Positions 47,875-60,800 of a stretch of DNA of 64,000 nt are shown here, in pieces. Location of the stretch: positions 132,473 through 196,472 of the forward strand of contig KN834807.1 in NCBI GenBank assembly GCA_000827265.1, written 5' to 3'. The stretch comes from Collybiopsis luxurians FD-317 M1. Its lineage: Eukaryota; Basidiomycota; Agaricomycetes; Agaricales; Omphalotaceae. The position numbers were made by a program, and so were the translations under genes. The first letter of the stretch is position 1. Every line of letters begins with the position of its first letter. The notes below the pieces were generated by a model. It made no database searches, was not told the origin of the DNA, and was given only the letters and a program-made list of their open reading frames with translations.

Positions 47875-48841
47875 AGGGGAGCTTGAGTTTCTCAGTAAAA
47901 GGACAGTAGATTATTCAATGTGACAAGATGTGCAGTGAAACACTGAGAAGCATAACTTCGGGTACCTATTAATTTTATACTACAGTTGTCCTCCAATCCC
48001 AGATACATTTTCTTTCAGAGGTTGACCTCTCTGCAAGCATAACCAGCTCTCTGAGTAAACCATAACTGCTGCAGCATGGCAACCACCATGACCTTTCCTG
48101 CATTGCATGTGCACATGTCATCAGAATGCCCAAATATAGACTAGCAAATGTTGTCAACATCTGAAAACACATTTACAAAGGGGTCCCGACCCCTTTGTAA
48201 ATCAAAAGTTAACAGCAGCTCTGAAATTTCAAATTTCAGCCTGATCTGGCAGGAACCAGACTGTTATCTGAACATTCTGAAACAATTAATTGCAAGATTT
48301 TTGGCAATTAGTGCCTATGGGAAGTCATCCAGTTGTCTTTACAGTTTTCACTCTTATTTTTTGTACATGCACCTTTCTATCAATCAATGCTAAGCAATAT
48401 GTCAAGTTTCAATGTGTTTTTGATGCAAACAGTTACAAGAATGAGTTGGGCTGGTTCAAACAGTGTACTGACCTTTATTTGGACTTTCATTAGCTGGTCT
48501 GCGGTGTCTTCAGTTCCCTGGCACAGATAGCATTACCAAAATGGAATTATTTTAGAGGTTCCCATGATGTTCCGGTGCTTATGGTTGTGTTCTTGTCCCA
48601 TCCTGCTTGAATCTTTTGAGTATGTAGTTCCAGGGTTGAAGCTCTAAGAAAATCATAAATGGAGGAATAAATTTGCTTATATGAGAGAGTATCATGACCA
48701 AAATTTGTGTGACTTGAACAACAATTGATAGAACTAGATGGTAAAAGATACTTATGTTCACTGAGTATTTGTCCTTGTGAGCTTAAGCCGTACTTGAGTA
48801 TCCACAAGAAATATATGATGTATATGATACATGAAAGTAGA
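47875..48841. other. CpG-poor spacer within the island
   Basis: No protein resemblance. A short perfect inverted repeat AAAGGGGTCCCGACCCCTTT lies at 48177-48196. Confidence 0.45.
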
Positions 48842-51800
48842 CTACATTCCTAAATGTTTCTGGGCAGCTGGTGTTAAGTCTGCAAGCAGGGGAGGTTCAC
48901 ATTGTGCTTTCCCTGGAGTCTTGGAGTTACAACCTATGCAAACCTTGACTGACCAGTGTTGACTGCAGTCTCGGCATGCATGCTGACACCTGTACCAAGC
49001 ACTTGCACCATTACACTGTCCAGCTGCATGCCCACATTGAATGCAGTGTTGGGCCATCCATTGCTTTTTAACTGGAGGCTGTGGTTGCACATTCATAGTC
49101 TGCTTGTGACTGATTTGTGAGATGAGAGTCACCAGATTTGATGTGGAGGCTTGGGCTAATGCAAGTGTTGAGCTGCTATTGATGCCCAGATTAGCTTTAC
49201 ATCACATGCATAAGAAAACTAGAAGCATACCCTGTCGCTGATGCAGAATCATCTGTAAATTCAATTAACCCTCTGGCTACATGACAACATTGAAGTGATG
49301 CCTCTGTTGCATGTACCAGTTTCTCTGCTCGCTTAGGGTCCTGAGTTGATTTTTGGAGTGAGCTTGTGACATCAAAGGCAAGAGAAAGTGACTGTTGAAG
49401 ATTTCCATTCTTCTCCCAGTTTCCATTAGCATACTCCTGTTAAAAATTGTTCACCTAACTAGGGCCTGTTAATATAGAATGATTGACCAATACACATTGA
49501 AACCTACCTTGTAGTATGCATCTGGCATAGATTCTACATGGCAATTCCAGATTTGTACAGCACTCAGTGAGAGTTCTTTCTGACAAATATAAAACTCTTT
49601 ACATGTCACCATGAGTGAGGTAAAGAGTTTTCATTCCTGAATGGTATGAATAGGGAGACCACTTTGTGAGTACCTTGGAGTTGAGCCAAAAATCCCTGCT
49701 TCCATTTCTGATTGAGGCTAGGAATGAAGGGTTGCATTCCTGATTTTTCAAGAATAGTAGCTAGAAGGGTGAGGTCTCTGAGAACTTCATTTGTTGGCCC
49801 ATACAGATTGCCATTTTCCCAAGGCAGAGGAGTCAGACAGTGCTGGGGGAATTGAGCTGAAATTGTAATCTCAAGCTCTTGAATCTCATTTGATAACCAG
49901 ATGTAGTCATGTCTATAGAATGCTTCACCAGTGGAGTTAAAAGTCCCTACCTAGATAAAGATCACAATGTCAATGAAGATTGGTGTCTAAGTAGATTATA
50001 TGAGTTACATGAAGGTTATGATGCAAAATAAAATCTTGCAGGCATGCAAGCATATGCCAGATGGATGTCCCTCAGGTTGGCATTCTTGATTGCAAATGGG
50101 TATGTATGCCACATCAGGAAAACTACCCTTGGCCCAGGTTAGCCAAGGTATCCTGAAGGTCTCTAGGATTCTGGCCTTAGCCTAGGCACCCCTGGGAGCT
50201 TTGGGTAGCCTGGGTAGCCTAGGCTATGGCCAAATTCCTAAAGACCTTTAAGCTCCCTGAGAGATTTCTGAAGTATCTCTGAAGTGTCTTTGAGGGCTCT
50301 CTAGGATTTTGGTTTTAGCCTAGGCATCTCTAGGAGCTTTGGGTAGCCTGGGTAGCCTGGGCAACCTAGGCTATGGCCAAAATCCTGGGGACCTTCAAGC
50401 TCTCTGAGAGATTTCTGAAGTATCTCTGAAGTGTCTTGGAGGGCTCTCTGGGGGTCCCTGGAGTAGAAATATCATAAATCATATAAATAATACAAAATTA
50501 TATTTCAGACACCTAGTGAAGTATTAATCTACAAAAGGAACATTTATACAGCTGGAAATATTCACAAAATTTCACTTTTAAAACAAATCACATGATGTGC
50601 TCACTGTGAACTGTCTACAATCAAAAAAAATTTCCCATGGTCCAAATATGTTTACTATCATTATAAAACATTGTACATATACTATATACACATGTATAGG
50701 GTCTGTACTATACTGATATACTGTGCTCAAGTATGTTAGCTTAGTACAAAGCTTATACTAAATACAATAATATAATAAACTGTGCTATAAAGTGTAGGTA
50801 TGGAATAGTAGGTGAGAAACTATCATTACATACAATATAGTGCAATACTATAGCTTAGAGGGTTAATACAGAGCTAGTAGATGGAGTGTATGATAGAGTG
50901 GTAGAAGAATAGAGTAAAATATAATATTATTTTAAATTTATTCTTTGAAGCCTCAGGGCTTCTCAGGGATCCCCAAGGATCATCAGGGAAGCCTCAGGCA
51001 CTCTCAGAGATCTTCATAGAATCCTCAGGAATTGGGGGTGTCTCCTGACCACTCCAGCTGACCTGGGCAGCCCAGGCAGCCTAGGTGGCCTAGGCTTACC
51101 TGGACTCTCTGAGACTAGCAAGTGCTAGCCTGGGCATATGGAACTTTTCCTGATGCACCTTCAGTCATGTTGGTTCCTTGAATGCATTGCCAGATCCAAA
51201 GAGCTCCAGTGTGGTAATCAAGCCCAATGCAGTAATACAGTGATATACCAGGAGGATCCAATAGATAGCCATTCCAGATAAGATTGGGAATGTTCTTCAC
51301 TGTCTTCCAGGTAGAGGACATGAAAAGTGGCAAATTGGTCTTGGCATCCTTCAGTGGACCATATTTCATGAAAACTTTATGAATGACTGGATAAAAGATC
51401 TCGGGTGGTGGTATAGTTCAGTGAACATGCAACCACAACCACTGTTCTTTATATTGAAGCATGAAATCCCAAGTAAGACCCTTCAAGTAAAGCCAGTCAG
51501 AAACACATTGCTTGTCCTCAGGATGTGGAATGAACATTGCATTGCACAAGGTTTGGGCAAATGGGATATGCAGAACATGAGTTCAAGAGATGTATATCAT
51601 ATTGAAGATATGATTGAAAGGATCCTTGAGAACTTGGCTGCAAATAATACTTGCAAATGCATCCAGTCCAAGCTCTTGAGGACCAAGATTTGCTCTTCTC
51701 AATTCTAAACTTTCCTTGTCTTGCTCCAGTCCCTCAACCCCAGCTTCAAGAGGACTATTGGCATCTAAAAGTGTCAACTTGATGAGATGTCCCAGTGCCT

Positions 51801-52808
51801 CATCTTGACTCTCCTGGGATCCATCAGTACCATCTTTGCTTTCAAAAGAAGATGATGATGCAGCTGGATTTGATGGCTGATGTCTTGCTGGCTGTTGCTC
51901 AGGTGGGACAGAGAGAGGAATGGTTGGATATGGATGTGAGCCAATGCAAAGTTGACTGAGAAGAGAGACTATATTAGATGGCACTGAGCCAAAGTCAGCT
52001 AGTGCTTTTTTGTGTACCTTCGGGACAGTGCCAGGAATGATGACCTCAGTAATACAGACTACTGCTCAAGTTGAGGTAATGTGGATACTGTCAAGACTGT
52101 CTATATCATCTGATGAGTTGGAAAGGATACCACATGCTATGATTTTATTTTAATCATCACTGAGAATGATTAATGGTGTTTCTGGGGCCATAGTGATAGT
52201 GACAGGTGCAGGAAGTGGAATTTCATTGATGCAATGGAAGAGCAGGAGGCTGGCATATGTGTCCTTTGCCACATACTCAATCTGAGAAGGACTCAGTTTT
52301 GCATCCCCCCAGTTACTACTGATTCACTTGGCTTTATTTTTTGGAAGACATTTGCCAAGGATAGCAGCTGTCAAATTGCTCAGTGAAGCTTGAGCATCAG
52401 AGATAAGGAAACATTCCTTGGCAAAAGAACCCAGTTCAAGCCCACCAAGAGATGGACCCTGGCCAGATATTGTTTCAGGATGGCGCAGATTACCATTGAC
52501 TGTTTGCCTGACTTTGAGAATGCAACATTCATGCACTGGAAACATCAGCAGCTGGTGAGGAAGTTTGTACAATGCCAGTTGCTCTCCAATCTAATAATCA
52601 TCAGCAATCAAAAATTACTGTGTAAAGAAGAGTTACCTGTAGTACATAAACTTCATCTCTAAGGGCAACCTGAACCACTGCAGTTGGCCCTTTCCCTCTA
52701 ACTTGACCATCTTCAGAAATATCAATATTCCATTCAGTGTCAAACCCAATGGCTAGGTAGCCACCAGAAAGGGGCAAACAATCTATAACAGCTCAGAGAG
52801 CATTATCA
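48842..52808 (-). pseudogene. Transposon gene: RNase D/WRN-type 3'-5' exonuclease, transposase-like middle, C-terminal zinc knuckle
   Basis: At the 5' side (52800-52635) the minus strand reads IDCLPLSGGYLAIGFDTEWN and VQVALRDEVYVLQ. FDTEW is the Exo I motif (D-x-E) of DEDD exonucleases. After an intron come LPHQLLMFPVHECCILKVRQ (about 52570) and LGGLELGSFAKECFLISDAQ. The third exonuclease part is LSPSQIEYVAKDTYASLLLF, Exo III-like. The middle includes GYLLDPPGISLYYCIGLDYH and IQGTNMTEG (51270-51160). There a 1.04-kb element has inserted; beyond it NEIQELEITISAQFPQH and AEKLVHATEASLQCCHVARG follow. The end (about 48990-48842) has a cysteine-rich knuckle, HCIQCGHAAGQCNGAS then CQHACRDC. Stops and R-to-C/Q/stop changes show decay. 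Such proteins recur in basidiomycete repeats; I infer an element origin. Confidence 0.65.
50112..51155. mobile_element. 1.04-kb non-autonomous element (copy A)
   Basis: Starts CATCAGGAAAACTACCC and ends (reverse complement) CATCAGGAAAAGTTCC, the same outer ends as the 215-bp MITEs. The flanks are GC-rich with GGGTAGCCTGGG words in tandem; the centre (50460-50940) is AT-rich and non-coding. It interrupts the exonuclease-transposase gene. Confidence 0.85.
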
Positions 52809-53819
52809 CATCAGGAAAACTACCCTTGGCCCAGGTTAGCCAAGATATCCTGAGGCACCCCTGGGAGCTTTGGGTAGCCTGGGTAGCCTAGGCTATGGCC
52901 AAAATCCTAAAGACCTTTAAGCTCCCTGAGATATTTCTGAAGTGTCTTTGAAGGCTCTCTAGGATTTTGGCCTTAGCCTACACACCTCTGGGAGCTTTGG
53001 GTAGCCTGGGTAGCCTGGGCACCCTAGGCTATGGCCAAAATCCTAGAGACCTTCAAGCTCCCTGAGATATTTCTGAAGTATCTCTGAAGTGTCTTTAAGG
53101 GGTCTCTGGGGGTCTCTGAGGGTCCCTGGAGATCCCTGGAGCAGAGATATTATAAATCATCCAAATCATCCAAAATTATATTACAAATACATAGTGAAGT
53201 ATTAATCTTGTGTAAATACACAAAAGGAACATATATTTAGCTGGGACTGTTTGCAGATTTTAGCTTTTAAAACAGATCACATGATGTGCTCACTGTGAAC
53301 TGTCTATAATCAAAAAAATTTTCCCATAGTCAAAATATGTTTACTACCATTATAAACCATTGTACATATACTATATACATATGTATAGTGATATACTGTG
53401 CTCAAGTATGTTAGCTTAATACAAAGCTTATACTAAATACAGTAATATAATAAACTATACTATGAAGTGTAGGTCTAGAATAGTAGGTAAGAAACTACCA
53501 TTACATACAATATAGTGGAATACTATAGCTTAAAGGGCTAATATAGAGCTAGTATATGCAGTGTAAGATAGAGTAGTAGAAGAATAGAGTAAGATATAAT
53601 ATTATTTTAAATGTATTCTTTAAAGCCTCAGGGATTCTCAGGGCCACCCAGGGATTCCCAGAGATCATCAGGGAAGCCTCAGGCATTCTCAGAGATCTTT
53701 ATAGAAACCTCAGGCATCTTCAGGAGCCTTAGGAATTAGGGGGTGTCTCCTGACCACTCTGGCTGACCTGGGCAGCCCAGGCAGCCTGGATGGCCTAGGC
53801 TTCCCTAGACTTTCTGAGT
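52809..53819. mobile_element. 1.0-kb non-autonomous element (copy B, right end missing)
   Basis: Matches 50112-51155 in the same orientation for nearly its whole length, including the AT-rich centre (AGTGAAGTATTAATCT). It lacks about the last 45 bp and the right CCTGATG end. It separates the exonuclease gene from the CACTA/Plavaka-like fragment. Confidence 0.8.
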
Positions 53820-55230
53820 TTTTCCATTGCATGGCCTGGAACTTTACTGTAGCACTGTCTCTAGGGACATAGGATCTAGAGTCCAAATTATCAATGTCAT
53901 TTCTATGGGAAAGACAATAGGTGCAATAGTAATTTGACATTGGACTTCTGGATCCAATCCACTTTTTACTAGCTAGTAAATCAGCAATATTTGGATACAC
54001 CTGAGCAGCAACAAGAACTCCTCCTGGATGGCTCCATGTTGCTAAAATCTGCCCAGGATTGTCAAACTCCATAATGGTGTGGACAAAATGAGGTAGGAGA
54101 TGATTTAAGCCCCAAACAGTTGCCTCATAAGGGAATAAGAGATACCAGAAAAACATTTTCCTGAAGAAAGCATATTTCTAGAGGAAGATTCAAGCAGTAG
54201 AGCACAATGGCACCACATGAGCAGGATTTTCCTGCATATTTGTTATTGATCATAGAAACCTATCACTATGCAGCACTTACCTGCAATCTTGTTACCCAGA
54301 GGATTAAACCAGTCAATATAACTTGCAAAAACCAGATGATATTCAGATTGATGAAAGCTTTCAATACTTTGCCAAAATGGACTATCTGAGATATCATGCA
54401 TATCTGCTCCTTGGAAAGAATTTTTGTTCTGAGAATTTGCAAGAGCATCTTTTAGACACTTGTCAATTGAAGGTCATAAAAGCATGGAAGAGAGCCATGA
54501 TCTAAATGAGGTACTTGTATATAAACATTGTGGAACACACTTTTGCTCTCCATTGACCTGGCGGTAAGTCCACAATACAGTGTCACATCTTTTTCTTGCC
54601 CTGGAAGAGTGGCGATAGTCACATACTTCTACTTGAGTGCTCATATCATACTCCTGGAAGCAAGTTGGACAGACACAGACTCTGCAAAGATCTGGATCAA
54701 GATCAGCTTTAGAGTAGATGGTTTGAAGGTCAACAGGAATTGGAATATCAAGGGAAGATGGGACTTCAATTTCAAAACCACCTTGCTTTAGGGCAAGGTA
54801 AATGAGTTGAAGTGTGGTTTTTAGGATAAGCTGAACTGCTTTCAAAAAAGTGCCTGCTGCCCTATAACCAACACCAGCATAAAGTGCAAGTCAAGCAGTC
54901 AAAATGAAGAACATATCATAAATTGGGGCAATAACTAGAGTACCCTTAGTTATAAACTATACAGTATATTGAATTAAGGTATAACATACCCTTCCCAAGG
55001 TCCAGTTGTTTTTTCTTCTTTTTTTCAGGGGCTTAGGTTGTTGGTGGTGGCACAGAGGTGGGCTTGGGTTTAACTGATGCTGTAGTCACTGAAAGCTTTG
55101 CCTCATCAGCTTGAGCATGCTTGGACTTGGTTTGTGGAGAAATCATATGGCCTGAAATTTTTGTGCCATTGCTGTTGGTAATGGTATACTGCAAACACTC
55201 AGAGCAAGAGCAAAGAACTTGAGGTGCCAT
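53820..55230 (-). pseudogene. CACTA/Plavaka (TNP2-like) transposase, N-terminal part
   Basis: Begins at about 55230 (MAPQVLCSCSECLQYTITN), a typical start for basidiomycete Plavaka-type proteins. Then come RVCVCPTCFQEYDM and YRHSSRARKRCDTVLWTYRQ (54700-54600). Next is ATVWGLNHLLPHFVHTIMEF and SPMSNYYCTYCLSHRNDIDN (about 53945-53890), the Cys-rich part before the catalytic core. The sequence stops at AMQWKNSE where element copy B abuts, so the catalytic part is lost. Frame changes and stops are present. Confidence 0.7.
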
Positions 55231-57254
55231 TGAGGGGGGTGGGACAGAAACTCACCAAACAAGCCTCTTATTTATTCATTCAGTAATGACATGAGAACTC
55301 AAGAAAATTCACACCATATTTAATTAGATGCAGGGACACAACTTGGTTTTATTTTCACATAATTCAACAGCTAAGTGTGAAAATATAATCAAGTTACAGC
55401 TAAATCACTCTAAAGTTATGCAAAGTTATTCCAAGAAATAAGAGTGTAAATTACAATGCAATACACTAAGAGAAACATTTGATACTAGAAAAAAAATCTA
55501 AAGTGACAAGAAAATCTAAGTTAACAAGATGAGATTTCTACTCCTGCATACTTTCACTATTCTCTTCCTCCTGTTCTTCATCATTGGCATCCCAGTCTAC
55601 CTCATCATCATCCTCATCACCTGCATTCTCCTTCATCTCTTCCTCAGTAGGAATATGGTATAAAGCCCGAACATCATTACCAAACCTTCACATAAACACA
55701 GGATTCTTCAGTTTTTGCCAGTGTCAGAGAATCCAGGAAGAGGTAAAGCTATGGAGGAGTTACGATAGCAATCACAAACATGAGGTGGAAGGGCATTGAA
55801 TTGGGCAGGATCAAACCAGTCTAATGCAACTTCAGGACCAGGGAGCTTGTTGAAGTGACTAGGCTTCTGAGTAGGATGAGGCTTCTGGGGGATTTCCCTA
55901 TGAGCAGTCCTTCAGTTTTCAAACTGTTGCATGGAGTCACAATAAGTGTCAATGCTTTCCACAAAAGATTTAGCATTGGCACTACATAATGAGAGGGTGA
56001 GACAATAATAACAAGACTTGTCTGGTGAGTCTTCATCATCAGAATGACACACAGGAAGCTCAATGATGGAGGCAATACGAGAGTTCCATTTCTTCATTTG
56101 AAGATACTTGATGTGTTCATCTTGTTGCTTGGAAAATCTATCAACAATTTTTAAAAAAAATGTATAAGGAAAGAAAACATACATGCTTTTGCCATTTGTA
56201 AACATTTGCAACCTCCAAGCTTCACTTTACAGCCCCAGGGGTCTTCTGCTCTTTGCGGATGTTACGAACAAGATGATGGTAGACAAAGTTGCAATAGAGA
56301 GCAATTATGAGTTCAGTGTTGTGTACATGTTGCATCTCCACACCAAATGTCCTACAGCGACAATGATAAGTAAAAAAAAAAACCAAAAAAAAACAAAAAA
56401 AGAAAGACATACTCATAAATGTGGTTCATGCAGGCTTGCTCAAAGGTCTGGAGAGCAATAGATTCATGAAGATCATTCCAAGCAGAGGAGGCAGGACCAA
56501 GAAAGTCAGGATGGAAAGAAGTAAGGCTGACAGAAGCAAGCTGAGCAAAGATGAGGCACTTTTGGACCTCAGGAATGGCAGAGATCTTGGCACCAATGGA
56601 ACCTGCAGAAGAGTGCAAGCACTCTTCCCAGAGTAACATGAGCTGAGCATGAACAAATTCAGAGTTAGGATTCATGGTAATGAGTTTGCAATCAAGGAGT
56701 TCCCAAGGTGAAGAGTTGGTAAGAACCCTAGAGAGCAAATGAGAAATTATATTACAACATCAAAGTGAAATGACTTACTTGGTTTTGAAGTCAAATATTT
56801 CTTTACCAGAAGGAAGTGGAGGCACCTTATCTGCAGTCATACAAAGACAAAGGAGTCAAACATGGGCCTGAAGTGCAACCTAGCTAGAAAGTCAGAGGGA
56901 TTGAAAGAAATTAGAAACACAAAGGACACTGACTTTGACCTGAGCAACTCCACCTGTACCTTCCTCAATGTCCTTGCAGAAGACATGGTAAACAACACAA
57001 CCGGCGGGAGGTTTTTTCATTTTAGATGCTTGAGCCTCCCGGTCAGATCCCTGAGGTGACACAGGACCTCCAGAGGTCTCTGGGTTGCCAGCTGTACAGT
57101 TTTTCTTCAATTGACACAGTAATGGAGGAGACACAGAAGACTTGCATGAGTCAGTTTCACCAGCTGGTTCCTGGGGATCAGGATTGCATGCATATTTCTT
57201 GCCCTGGCTGGCGGTAGATGGACCAGGGGCAGTTGACGGAGCTGGAGTAGACAT
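55231..57254 (-). pseudogene. Unrecognised element-associated gene remnant
   Basis: Starts near 57254 (MSTPAPSTAPGPSTASQGKK). Segments in several frames follow: VYHVFCKDIEEGTGGVAQVK, EFVHAQLMLLWEECLHSSAG (56670), FHPDFLGPASSAWNDLHESI (56520-56460), KWNSRIASIIELPVCHSDDE (56090) and HVCDCYRNSSIALPLPGFSD (55790). I infer several introns. No family named. The order and strand suggest a second gene of the neighbouring DNA transposon. An A-rich run lies at 56368-56401. Confidence 0.45.
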
Positions 57255-57870
57255 CTAAAAGATATGATTGATAAGTCATTAAGTTCAACAAAACTAGGAA
57301 AGATTTGCATACTTTGGTTGCACAAGTGTGGTAGGAAGAGCAGTGGTGGGTTGATGAAAGTTGAAAGAACAGATGAACAGAGGGTAGGCCAGCAAATTAA
57401 TATGAGAATGAACAAAGGGCTTGACCACATTCAGGTCATTTGAAACACATGTGATCCAAGTCGATTGCAGTGTTGGGTCACTGATGCCACCAAATATAGC
57501 TTCACCATCCAGCCTGAAAACTGGGGTAAGAAACAAGAGAAATGAATATTGATAAAATGGTACATATGGTATACTGTCCCCATGTAAACCACTAAGACTT
57601 TGCGAACACCGTATTGTTGCAAAAGTCCAAGTGGATGTGAAATTCATATGAAGGACAGACCAGCGGTGCAAGCTGAGGGAGCAGTGGAAGCAATAAAACC
57701 AATGGAAGGAATGCATTGGGTGTTGAAGTTGGCAATGTTGAATGTTTGTGTATAAGCTATGGAACAAAACAGAAACAGAAATCATTGCATATAAATTACA
57801 GAAATTCAAATTGTAACGATGTACCTATTACCAACCCCTCCCTACAAACTCCCAGAGAAGAACTTTTGAG
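57255..57870. other. CpG-poor spacer with decayed coding sequence
   Basis: Minus-strand stretches such as LDGEAIFGGISDPTLQSTWI suggest more of the same degenerate element. Nothing definable. Confidence 0.35.
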
Positions 57871-57879
57871 CCTCTATGC

Positions 57880-60800
57880 TTGCTCATTGCCCTAAAGTCC
57901 TGCACCCATGAATCTTGTGCAGAAGGAACATTCCAGCTACACAGACAAAAGGCATGCACCAGTTGTCGACAAGAAAAGGCACATGCCAGTTCTCAGAGAA
58001 ATTGGAGGGGGTGGAAGTGGGGGATGGAAGTGGTAGGAGGAAGAGTGGGAATGGGCAGCAGAAGGAACAGCATTAACCCTAACAAAAGCGCTAGGGTTAC
58101 ACTGGCTATTTGGTCAGCAGCCACATAGCCAGTGTCCGAGTCTGTAAATGAAACTTATCTAATTTTTTTTCTCCCATTCTGCCACAACAACCATCCCAGA
58201 TGATACGCTCACCCTTGCCCCTTCCTCTGCCCCCTCTATTCTGCAACTGGCATGTGCCTTTCATGACACACTGGAGTGTTCCTTTGCATTATTTCAGAGC
58301 TGGCAAGTGCCTTCTCTTGAGTGAATAGAGAATCCCCCTGGTTGTCAATTTCATGCATTCAATATTTCTTCCCAGTGTTCCAACCAATGGAACAGCACTA
58401 TCCATGCACTCAAAGTCCTCTGCAATTTCCTCAACTCAAGTACTCTACATATTCCTGAGGTTGAGCTGCAGCTGTGCAAGATTTCTTCTGACTGGCACTC
58501 CCTCCCTGGTATTGCAGATATTTTCAACTCAATCATTGAGCTGGAGCCAGACAACAATGATTGATTTGGACACATTTCTTAAAATATTGAGTCCCAAGTT
58601 GGTGCTCTGTCTCTGAAGCTTTACACCACAGATTCCCCTCTTCTCTTACCTTCCTTATCTGTGCTCCTCTCTGATACATCAGTTCCTGATCCATCCCTTG
58701 AACCAATTTCTCTGGACAATGCAATCTCATCCCCATTCCTGTCTGACATTTCAGGACCTTCCGACACCATTCCTTCTAATCCTCATCCACCTGTTTTGAG
58801 CCCAACCGTAAGCAAACAGAGGCTTTCATTCACAGTCTGGAATGCTTGTCGGAAGGTGCAAAAGTCAGACAAGGAACAGTTAGATATCGATGATCAAGTA
58901 CCTTCCGTGTTACCTCCCACTGCTCCTGCATCTGCTCTAGATGTTCCTTCAACTGCTCAACCAGTTCTTGCTATCACTAGCTCTCTTCCTACTGCTCCCT
59001 CTCTTCCCGCTGCCTCAAAATGCTCAGATTCACTTGCCTGCCATGAGTTTCATATATGATTTATGTCAACTGCTGTTACTTACTTGAATATTTCAGGAAC
59101 CAATGCATTTGAAGCTCGCATCAGATCCATTTTCAAGTCCAACAGTGTTTTTGTTACTTCATCAAATATGGATAATGTTTACACTCCTCTCTTTTTGTGT
59201 CAAACTCACATGCACTGTGACTATCATTTCAGTAAAGATGATCCATTGTTCTGGCACCAGGAAAATTACCTTTTGCCCAAGCTGCCCAGAGGTCTCTGGA
59301 GACACCCCCAAATTCCTAGGGATCCCAGAAATCTCTCAGATCTCTTCTAGAGTCTTTTGGATCTCTGAGATTGCTCTGGGATCTTTCAGGGTCCCTGGGG
59401 ATTCCTAGGAATTAGGAGGTGTCTCCAGAGATCTTTGGGAAGCCTGGGCCCAGGGCATTTTTCTTGATGGGCCTCAACCTTTCCATTTTCTCATCAGGCA
59501 CCTTGCTGTCATTCCCAATCCTTCCAGAGACACTCACCATCCTCTTTATCATGCTTGGTACTGTCCAGTTGCCAATGATTTTGTGCCATTGCATGGTCAG
59601 GGTATTGTTGGTCTAGGCTATCTTGCTTTGTGGGTGATTGACCCAATGGAGTTATTGTGTGAAAGACTCTTCGCAGCTATTGAGAGTCTAGAGAACAATG
59701 TGAAACTGGACTGGACTCTTACACAGGGTTATGATCAGCTTCAGAAGTATTGCAGCTGTCTCACCCTTCCTGAGGAACAGTCGAAGGTTTTCTTACTTTT
59801 TAGCTGCCTTCAACATATGTTTCTCAAAATGTATGCGCACTGGCAGTGGTTGGTTCATTGGTTACCTCATCTTCGAGCCTTACGAACTTCTCATCCAGTT
59901 GATACAAGTGTCATTGGTGCATTTACTGCCGATTTCAATATAGCTGCAGACTTACTTCATATTGGGTGCCCTGTGTGGCTAGTTCAACCACTGCAAGAGA
60001 AGCAGGCAACTCCTATCCATTGGATTATCCCACCTCTTGATGAGATGTTTCACAATTGCCTGCCACTATGCATGTCTGAATTTGAGCTAGATTTAGCTGA
60101 TGCTGAACCCCCTCATTAGTTGTTGTTCTCAGGTCTTCCGGGATGGTTCACTTGCTATGCATGAATGGGCAACTTTCTTCGCAAGCAGTTTGCTCTTCCA
60201 ATCCTTGGCTCCTTCTCTGACTTGTCCTCCTCTACCTCTCCATCATCTGCTTCAGGCCGATCTTGTCCCCCAACCTCTACTCTGGAAACACCACTAGGAG
60301 ATTTAGCCTCATTAGATGTTACTTCATGTGAAACTGTATCTCTTGCACCTCCAAAAAAGAAGCAGAAAAAAGGTGACTGTTATTTTAACTGTATCATCTA
60401 TCTGTTTTTTGATTATACAATTAGCAGCAGGTGGACCTCCGGAGGAGCGTAATCATTTTCTTGAGCTTTCCCTATTGGGGTTTCCACCATCTCTTACTCT
60501 CTGGAATGCTGCAACTGAACAGCTAAGCAGCTTTCATTGCCAAACTGGTCAATCGCAGCTTGAATATGCAGTTCCTCATCCTTCTGTCTTTGTATCCAGC
60601 TCTAACACATTATGCCAATCTCTGATTCTTATGTAGCTCAGGATTTGACCAGTATATCTCTGGAAGCTTTTACAACTGAATGGCTCATCAGGATACAAAA
60701 ATAAAGACTGGCAGGCACTGCTGGAGGCTGCAGCTGGCTTGAAGAATGCTGATGAAGGTTATTGGCGAGGGACTATGCTTGCAGAGTTATGCTCTGTGGT

